Source: Rhinopomastus cyanomelas (taxonomy: Eukaryota > Chordata > Aves > Bucerotiformes > Rhinopomastidae). From it: a DNA stretch of 64,000 nt. Both the position numbers and the translations under genes were made by a program. The stretch is from the NCBI GenBank assembly GCA_013400115.1, contig VXBP01002305.1, positions 378,208-442,207 of the forward strand, given 5' to 3'. The first letter of the stretch is position 1; each line of letters starts with the position of its first letter. Shown here in pieces: positions 56,575-64,000 of the stretch. Below the pieces are notes generated by a model. The model was not told the origin of the DNA, made no database searches, and saw only the letters and a list, made by a program, of their open reading frames with translations.

Positions 56575-56944
56575 AAAAGGCTTCTAGGATTTCTACAAGC
56601 AGGCCCATCTCGATGCTTACGAGACTGTTGCAGTTGTAAATTGGAATCAAATAAAAGCTGCTTTTCCTTTGATATTCATATTTTCCTATTATTTGCTTAT
56701 TCCCCGAGGATTCCCATAATAGTTTCCATTTGGTAACCGCTCAGTAATAGCACTGCTCGTTCTATCAGCCAATTAAATTTATCAAGCACATCATTTGCCA
56801 ACTAATAAGATAACATTGCCAGCGTGGGCTTCTCCGTTTGTAGCCTCTTTTTTCCAAATTTCTCTCTCCACAGCGGAGGTGGAGACTGTTCCTGTCAGAC
56901 CCCTGGTTTGTCTGGCTGGAAAACACCATCAGAAACGTGCAGAG
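56575..56944. promoter_or_regulatory. AT-rich candidate conserved element
   Basis: 56640-56830 includes tcctttgatattcatat, cagccaattaaatttatc and aactaataagataacatt. Unique and non-coding. Confidence 0.4.
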
Positions 56945-57131
56945 CACAGACCCACTGAGGCCAGCAGCACCCTGGGGGGGATTAGACAGGGGGTGGTTAG
57001 TGGATGGAGAGAGATCATCGTCCTGCTTTGTTCTGCCCTGGGGAGACCACAGCTGGAATCTTGTGTCCAGCTCTGGGCCCCTCAGCTCCAGAAGGACACA
57101 GAGCTGCTGGAAAGAGNCCAGCACAAAGCCA
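56945..57131 (+). mobile_element. Internal CR1 fragment with an ambiguous base
   Basis: attagacagggggtggttag to gagctgctggaaagag, an N at 57117, then ccagcacaaagcc and an abrupt end. All downstream CR1 sequence is missing. Confidence 0.9.
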
Positions 57132-57777
57132 GTGCTTCCCAGCCCAGCAGAAGACAATTCACTAGGGGTTTATTTTTACCTTTATATTTTTTCATTCACG
57201 GTGACGCCCAGGTTTCATCCTCGAGCACTAGTCAGTTGGCTGCCCTCTGAAAGTTTCCAGCCAGAACTTAATGGCCCATTTTCCTGGGCACTTGCTGAAG
57301 AAGCTTGAATACATTGAGAGAAATGAACCTTTTATAGGCTTTTTTTATGATGATAGAAATGCAAACCTGGTTAAAGGAGCAGAGTGTTCTGCCTGTTGGA
57401 TTAAGCCCCAGTGTTGGGATCTCGTGTCTTTGGGGAGGAGATAATTTGAACCGCTTCGCGGTGCTCAATCTGGGTCAGGAACACGGACTGAAAAGTAGGT
57501 TATTGCCAAATTTCTGCTGTTTCCTTTGATTCTTGTGTCTGACAGTTCGTAGCTGGAGCTGTGAAACCTGTCAGGGAGCAGGGACTCTGTGGGTAGGAGA
57601 TGATGCTGCCGTGTTTGCCAGCCCCCTATTTCCTTAAAGCCCAGGGTTTTCGCACTGGCAGCCCCATTCTTTGATGAAAGTCTTTGATTGTCTTCTTTCT
57701 TCTGTATTTTCTCAATGAGTTTTAGTGAAGGGTCAGGATTGGGAGGAGAGAAAAGAGGAGATGTTGAAGAGCAGAGT
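57132..57777. other. Unique intronic sequence
   Basis: AT-rich in 57160-57380. No gene or repeat recognised. Confidence 0.4.
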
Positions 57778-58122
57778 ATGACAAAGGGACCTGGGGGTGT
57801 CCTGCTGGCCACCAGGATGCCCAAGAGCCAGCACTGGGCCCTGGTGGCCAAGAAGGCCAAGAGCATCCTGGGGTGGACCACAAGTGGGGTGGTTAGCAGA
57901 TTGAGAGGTTCTCCTCCTCGTCTTCTCTGCCCTGCAGAAACCAGTGAGGGTGCCAGAGCCCTGGCAGGGGCTGCCCAGGGGGTTGTGGAGTCTCCTTCTC
58001 TGGAGACATTTCAAACCCTCCTGGACTGTTCCTGTGCAACTGGATCTAGGGGATCCTGCTGTGTCAGGGGGGTTGGACTGGATGATCTTTCGAGGTCCCT
58101 TCCCATCCCTCATGTTCTGTGA
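57778..58122 (+). mobile_element. CR1 copy with large internal deletion
   Basis: RT sequence (tgacaaagggacctgggggt to ttctctgccctgcagaaa) jumps at about 57945 straight to ccagtgagggtgccagagcc and the tail. About 400 bp present in complete copies are missing. Confidence 0.9.
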
Positions 58123-58728
58123 GAATCACTGCGTCACAACAAACGCAGTCGCTTGGCTTCAGCCTCCAGGTCTGACTGGGCTGTGAATTTCTGGAGCTGA
58201 GCTGTTAGCTCCCAGTGTTTTAAATCCACGAGCTGGATGAGGTTGAATGAGAGGGAGAATCTTCTCAAAAAGGAATTAGTTGTTTTGTCTGCGTCGTGCA
58301 CGGTGCTGCTTCACGGCAGAGCCACGGTGACACAGATTTACACCTGCTGAACACCAACCCTGCCCGGAGGAGTAGAGTCGGAGCTTGCAGAACGCGCAGG
58401 GCGATTTGCCGGCCCTGCCTCGGGTGGTCTGTGCTCGCTGGCAGGGTCGTGTCTGCACTGCCAGCCCCAGCAGGGCAGCTCCTTGTGATGCAGCCCCGAT
58501 GGAGCAGAGGGGTTTGGCGCTGGGGTGGAGGGAAGGGAGCAGTAGCGATCCGGAGACTTCTGAGTGTGGCCTCGGAATCGAGGCAGGGGAGAACTCATTT
58601 CCGATCTCCGGTTCTGTGGCCTTCTCCCCGCTAATTGGATTTTGCTTTAGCTGTCTTTCTAATTTCACTCCCCCACCCCCTGTAATCCATGTCATTGTTC
58701 ACAAGCCTTTCCGTCCAAGACCGTGTTA
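58123..58728. other. Unique intronic sequence
   Basis: CpG-containing part at 58360-58470; C-rich end near 58670. No gene recognised. Confidence 0.4.
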
Positions 58729-58890
58729 GAGTCATAGAACAGAGTCACAGAATCATCCAGGTTGAGAAAGACCCCCGGGATCATCAAGTCCAACCATCAG
58801 CCCCACTCCACAAGTTCACCCCTAAACCAGATCCCCCAGCACCACATCTGAGCGACCTTTTCACTCATCCAGGGATGGAGACTCAACCCC
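58729..58890 (-). mobile_element. CR1 3' end, 15926 subfamily
   Basis: tcatagaacagagtcacaga, ccgggatcatcaagtccaac. Confidence 0.88.
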
Positions 58891-59057
58891 CACCCTGTCG
58901 AGAGGGAGGTTCAAGGGGTGGAATCCAACTATTTAACATTGGCCTTCGTTTCTGGGCGTCTCCAGGTAGCCCAGTAGTGTCCCAGTGCCGGGGATGTATA
59001 GGACCCGTCTATGAATCCACAGAACCCTACGCGCGCTTTACTGTGTGGGCTTTGGGA

Positions 59058-59385
59058 TCATAGAATCACATTAGGGATCAGAAGGGACCTCGAAAGATCA
59101 GCCAGTCCAATCCCTCAGCCACAGCAGGGTCCCCTAGATCCAGTCACGCAGGAATATATTTTATAGACAAATTTATTGAGATGTCCGTGAGTATTGACTG
59201 GTTGATCATTCAGGAAAAGACCCCCGAGATCATCGAGTCCAACCATCAGCCCTACTCTACAAGTTCATCCTAAACCCCAACACTGCATCTAAGTGTCTTC
59301 TAAAGGTGTCCAGTGATGGGGACTCAACCACCACCTTGGGCAGCCCATCCCGGTGCCAGCTGCTGTGCCCCTCCAGCAGCATCCC
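59058..59385 (-). mobile_element. Two CR1 3' ends
   Basis: 59058-59156 is abundant-lineage (ggatcatagaatcacattag). 59203-59385 is the 15926 subfamily (ttcaggaaaagacccccgag). Confidence 0.87.
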
Positions 59386-59861
59386 GGGATGCAGACAGTT
59401 CATGTCACCAACATCCTCAGAGAGGAGCTGCGTTATGGAAGGTCAGCGAGGCACAGAGACGCTTCTGAAACCCCAGCGTGAAACTCAGACTGTTAAACAA
59501 GGCAACCAGAATTACTTTGGTGGCTACAATAGCTCCGCCGAGGGTGGGTATTTTTGGGTTGTGCCGATGCGTGTGTTTTCGACTAATCAAATACAGTCTC
59601 AACTAGACGTTTAGCGGGGAGAGGGATTAGAGGCGACTGGAAAAGCCTCGTGCTCTTCTTTGTTAGCAGACTACATGGTGGAGCTAAAGATTTCACTGTA
59701 CGTTTTGATCAGCCCAACAAGAGGGATTATCCCACCTAATGGACCAGGGAATCTGCCGATGGGCCAGTGAAAGGGAACCTTCAGTGTCTTTGTCGACAGT
59801 GCAATTTACACTCATCATTATGTGTAAGAGATGTTATAGGAGGTGCCTTTCCTCAGCACCT
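59386..59861. other. Unique intronic sequence
   Basis: No gene; AT-richer 59660-59850 (agatttcactgtacgttt). Nothing certain. Confidence 0.4.
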
Positions 59862-60327
59862 ACACAGAGAGGGAGACATCGAGGGGCTGGAGCGAGGACA
59901 GAGGAGGGCAACAAAGATGGGGAAGGGTCTGGAGAATAAATCTGGTGAGGAGAGATGGAGAGCTGGGGCTGTTGAGTTAGAGGAAGAGGAGGCTGAGGGG
60001 AGACCTCATTGCTCTCTACAACTGTCTGAAAGGACCCTGCAGAGATGTTGGTGCTGGGCTCTGCTCACAGGTCATCAGTGACAGAAGCAGAGGGAAGGGC
60101 TTCCAGCTCCACCAGGGGAGGGTCAGACTGAACATCGGGAAGAGATTCTTGATGGAGAGAGTGGTCAGGCCCTGGACTGGGTGGGTGAGTCCCCATCCCT
60201 GGATGAGATTAAAAATCACTTAGATGCGGTGTAGGGGGATGTGGTTTGGGGGTGACCTTGCAGAGTGGGGTTGGTAGCTGGACTTGATGATCCCAGGGGT
60301 CTCTCCCAACCTGAATGATGCTGTGGG
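59862..60327 (+). mobile_element. CR1 copy, 15926 subfamily
   Basis: cacagagagggagacatcga, ctgaaaggaccctgcagaga to aacctgaatgatgctgtggg. Confidence 0.92.
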
Positions 60328-61029
60328 TGTGACAGAACGCGAGGCCAGCGTCGTTCTTTCTGCACAGCCCGGTGCTCAGGCTTCCTTTTGGACCTCACTG
60401 GAAGCAGGCACTTTGATAATCCTGAGATTGATGCCAAATGAAACCCCGTTTGCTCACGGGTGTCTTGAAATCTGTTGGCAAAGCACTTGCTCAGCTTTTA
60501 AGTGGGAAAGGAGGCTTCGTTTCCTGTGGGTTTAGGAGGTGCCGCCATAAATCGCGGCTCTTAGCCGCCTCCTCCCGTTACCTTTCCCTGCAGGTGGAAC
60601 GTGTGGGGTTCTCAGCAGCTTCCTTTGCGCAACCTGCTGGTGGGTGCCTGCTGTCTGTGCAGAACACGGGGCTGTGCTGGCATCCCTTTGTTGTCCTGCC
60701 GTCGCTTCCAGCTGGCATTTGACCCGAGAGGGTCGGAAGAGAGAGCCTGCCGCTGCCTGTGCTGTTTGCCGCGCTCCGCTGCTCCTCCTCGTCTCCTTGC
60801 TGTTAGTTTGAGCAGACGAGCTAAACGCTTCCTCTGATGCCCTCACGTGTGATGCAGCTCAGTGTAAACAGACCAGACAGTTGCCGTAACAGTGGCCCAG
60901 GATCTGGTGCTGGTGCACAGACCGAGCGCCTCAGAGCCGAAGGAGCGCAGACCGTGTGACTCCCTGGAACATGACACAGCTCTGCAGCAGTAGCCTGAGT
61001 TCTCGAGTGCTCTGAGCAAAGTGCTCCTA
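60328..61029. other. Unique intronic sequence
   Basis: No gene or repeat recognised. Confidence 0.4.
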
Positions 61030-61712
61030 GAATCATCAAATCATGGAGTCATCCTGGCTGGACAGGACCTCCAGCATCACCACTCCCAGCCCTCAGCCCC
61101 ACGGCTTCCCAACCCCCAGACTATGGCCTTAAGTGCTCCAGCTGCTTGGTTTCTAAACCCCTCCAGGGATGGGGACCCACCACCTCCCTGGGCAGCCACT
61201 GTTCCAGTGCCCAGCCACTCTCTCAGCAAAGAGCTGCTTCCTCAGATCCAATCTAACCCTCCCCTGATGCAACTTGAGGCCATTTCCCCTTGTCCTATCA
61301 TCTGGGAGAAGAGAAGAGCAGCAGCCTGGCTACAACCTCCTTGGAGGGAGCTGTAGAGAGCAAGGTCTCCTCTCAGCCTCCTCTTCTCTAGACTCAGTAA
61401 CCCCAGCTCCCTCAGCCGCTCTCCACAGGCCCTGTTCTCCAGCCCTCTCCCCAGCCTCGTTGCCCTTCCCTGGCCCCCACTTCAGCCCCTCAATGTCCTT
61501 CTGATCTTGTGGTGCCCAAAACTGGCCCCAGTACTCAATGTGCAGCCTCCCCAGTGCTGAGTCCAGGGGGACAGTCATCTCCCTACTCCTGCTGGACACA
61601 GAATTTCTGATCCAGACCAGGGTGCCACTGGCCCTCTCGGCCACCCGGGCACCCTGCTGGCTCCTGTTCAGCCAGCTGTCCACCAGCTCCCCCAGGTAGG
61701 CGTCGGAGAACA
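61030..61712 (-). mobile_element. CR1 copy, 23218 subfamily, long
   Basis: About 680 bp: tcatggagtcatcctggctg through acctccctgggcagccac into RT sequence (ggcaccctgctggctcctgt). Confidence 0.93.
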
Positions 61713-62005
61713 TAGAGAGACCACACTGCCAACAACTGTTTATGAAGAGCTGCGGATTTTTTCACTCTGATAATTCCTGACCAATAATTACCAGCTCCTG
61801 ATGCTCTGGTTTAGCCAGAAAGAAAGCTCTCTCTCTCTATGGAGGTTGGCAGTGCCACCGGCACAGAAGTCTCCGCAGAGGGAAGCGTGTTCCAAACAGC
61901 CACAGACAACTGCCTCGTGAAATACTGTGAGCAAATTGCGAGCCACGGGCTGTGCACAGCAGAGTGGGGGGCTCGGGGCAACAAAGAGAGTGACAGGAGG
62001 GAGGA
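61713..62005. other. Unique intronic sequence
   Basis: A short CT run at 61827-61838; no gene recognised. Confidence 0.4.
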
Positions 62006-62257
62006 AGGACAAGGGGCAGCGGGTCTAAGGTCTCCACACCAATGTGAGAAGGACCTTCTTCCCAGTGAGGGTGACAGAGCCCTGGCAGGGGCTGCCCAGG
62101 GGGGTTGTGGAGTCTCCTTCTCTGGAGATGTTTCAGACCCACCTGGACATGGATCCTGTGTGACTGGATCTAGGGGATCCTGCTGTGGTGGGGGCATTGG
62201 ACTGGATGGTCTTTGGAGGTCCCTCACAGTCCCTAATGCTCTGTGACTCTGTGATTG
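62006..62257 (+). mobile_element. CR1 3' end, + arm of a spaced inverted pair
   Basis: gacaaggggcagcgggtcta to ctctgtgactctgtgattg. Confidence 0.93.
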
Positions 62258-62273
62258 TAGTTCTGACCCAGTA

Positions 62274-62375
62274 GAATCATAGACTCATAGAACCATTAGG
62301 GATTGGAAGGGACCTTGAAAGATCAGCTGGTCCAATCCCCCTGCCAGAGCAGGATCCCCTGGACCAAGTTGAACC
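62274..62375 (-). mobile_element. CR1 tail, - arm of a spaced inverted pair
   Basis: gaatcatagactcatagaac to ccctggaccaagttgaaccc, 16 bp from the preceding + tail. Confidence 0.9.
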
Positions 62376-64000
62376 CGTTCCTTTCTTTCCCTCATGCAGA
62401 AGGCTGTGCTGGGCACCTCATGCTTGTTGCCCTGGGGTAGTGCATCCTCCGAGCAGCGGCCATGTGGACAGAGCTCTGCGGTGAAGTGGACCTTGCCAGC
62501 ATCTGGGGAGGAAGCAGCCCAGGATGCTCATGTGAGCGCTGGAGAAGGAGGGAGGTGGAGGCTGGCTGTTGGCAGTCACCTTCCACTGATTCCTGAGGGG
62601 TGGAACGTCGTCAGGAGGTGGCAGTTGTCAGTTTGTGGTGAAGGGATGGGGATGTCCTGCTTGCAGCAGAGCCAGCCAGCAGTTCACTGGACTGGTTAGA
62701 GGGCTACTTGGTCACCGTGCCTGTGAAACAGAAAACGTGAGGCCCTCAGCAAGAGCAGCCTTGGGAGCTGCACCTGAGCAGAGGCAGGGACGAGGCACGC
62801 ACCAGGCAAGTCCGGCCGCTCGGCGCCGACGGGCAGCCGCCCTCCCGCGGCCCTGCTGGCCTGTGTGCAGAGCCCATCAAGGCTGCGCCTGGCCCGCGCG
62901 AGGGGAGGCGTTCGCTCTAATGGCCATCTGTACAGGAGAGATGAGAAGTGGGCCAGGTCATCTCTCCTCAGCTGTCGCGGCATTAGCGTAGGTAATGGAG
63001 CAAGCTCGCCGTTCTGCTGGGGGTTGTTTTCCCAGCGACGTCCCTCCATTTACACAGATAATTCTCTTCCCGTCCGCTGGCGCCGGCGCGAGCGGGGCCG
63101 TCGGAACAGCCAACGACCGGCGCGCAGTGCGGGCCCGCCTGGTCTTTTGTTGCTCCGCAATGCCAGCGTGGTCTGTGCGACGCCGTCGCACCTACTGTGC
63201 AGATGGCCGCGCGGTTTGCCGCCCGGCCAAGGCGTTTAGGCAAACGGCCGCTCTGGGGATGGGGGAGCAGAGGACCAAATGGGCTGCGGGCCGCGAGTCC
63301 CCGCCACCGGCCGCTTTTCCAGCCGCGCGCGGCACAGGGAGCCCGGCGGCCTGCGATGGCAGGGCGGCGCTTGCCAAGGACGGCAAGGTGCCTCCCCAGG
63401 TGTCAGGATGGAGCCCGCGGCTGCGCCGGCGTGGGTGGAGAGCTGCACATTTGCTGTACAGCTGGCGGCTCTGTGTGGGGACCGCAGATAAAACCGACAG
63501 CAGTGAAGTGTTATTGCTGGGGATGAAATGGGGCGGGGAGGGGCTCACGGGCGGCGGCTGGAAGTGGGATTCATGGCACCGGTGGAGCCGGCTGTCGGTG
63601 TGGAGGGGTTTAATCGTCCGCGCCGCCGGACAAAGACCCACCATGAGCCTGGGAGCGGCTGAGGCGGCCGCGAGCGTTCGCCGGGTGTCGGGTCCTGAGG
63701 GTCACCTCTGTGGGTGCGTGCAGCAGCAGCGTGGGTGGGTGCAGCACCTGAGTGGGTGCCAGCCGTGCACCCCATCCCCCGGGATGGGTGTTTGGCCACC
63801 GAGCAGCTCTGCTCGGAGCCATCGACTCAGTTCAGGGAGCAGAAGCAGCACCAAGTCCCTGCTCTTGGGAAAGACCCATCAGGTGCTTAGAAGCCCAAAT
63901 GGTGAAGTCAGGGCACAGTGTGTGAGTCCTGGGGTTTTCGGGGCAGGGGGCCACACTGGGCTAAGAACATTCTAGTAAAATAAACAGAAGTCAAATGTCT
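62376..64000. promoter_or_regulatory. Unique sequence with CpG-rich block (62800-63720)
   Basis: Repeat-free. From 62800 to 63720 CpG is very frequent (ctggcgccggcgcgagcggg), unlike the rest of the window except short patches near 24.2 and 25.2 kb. A 326-codon open frame (62995-63975) crosses it, with competing frames on both strands, so the frame looks like a by-product of base composition. Possible intragenic CpG island; promoter function not shown. Confidence 0.45.

Noticed and set aside
62995..63975. 326-codon frame near the end
   Set aside because: Lies in CpG-rich DNA where stops are rare; competing frames on both strands and no recognisable protein family.
55132..64000. Remaining ZNF521 exons (DEGLNHECKLC and beyond)
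   Set aside because: No splice-flanked match seen in the last 8.9 kb.

Overview
The window is 64 kb of nuclear DNA from a bird. Two things show this. A vertebrate zinc-finger gene lies on the + strand, and dozens of copies of the avian CR1 LINE lie around it, recognisable by the (ATTCTRTG)n 3' tail and by the reverse-transcriptase reading frame. By a rough hand tally CR1 makes up about 25 kb, roughly 40 % of the window. That is far above the usual few to ten percent of bird genomes and fits a lineage with a CR1 expansion, such as woodpeckers and relatives. The lineage is an inference from repeat load, not a species call.

The only host gene I can support is ZNF521 (EHZF/Evi3), on the + strand. 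Its very large internal exon is 41786-45141 and the next, 85-nt exon is 55041-55125. Together they encode zinc fingers 1 to 27 of the family's 30. The first exons (start codon and N-terminal corepressor-binding motif) and the last exons (three fingers and stop) lie outside the window. Positions 1-41785 are therefore upstream intron, 45142-55040 the intron between the two exons, and 55126-64000 the start of the following intron. I found no tRNA, rRNA, CRISPR or second protein gene.

Layout: 1-41 kb is intron with CR1 copies of several ages in both orientations, separated by unique DNA. The longest and most intact copy is at 38139-39440 (minus), with an open reverse-transcriptase frame. One copy at 37253-37935 is nested in an older CR1 and bounded by an 8-bp target duplication. 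At 41.8-45.1 kb is the giant exon, with a CR1 ending about 50 bp before its acceptor and another starting about 25 bp after its donor. The 45-55 kb intron has more CR1 copies and an 18-bp minisatellite. At 55-64 kb are exon 5, unique AT-rich intron, more CR1, and a CpG-rich block near the end. Unique AT-rich stretches rich in homeodomain- or GATA-type motifs recur between the repeats and are candidate conserved enhancers of ZNF521.

The most unusual signal is a CR1 lineage whose 3' end carries one to three tandem copies of a roughly 76-bp module. Five separate loci share the same junction (at about 11046, 18500, 48185, 50579/50655 and 51244), which suggests an inherited variant of the mobile element rather than five local accidents. 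Other points are a shared A-run frameshift in the abundant CR1 lineage, inverted CR1 pairs, CR1 fragments lacking 3' ends, and two single ambiguous bases that each lie where a CR1 copy is cut short and may mark assembly errors.
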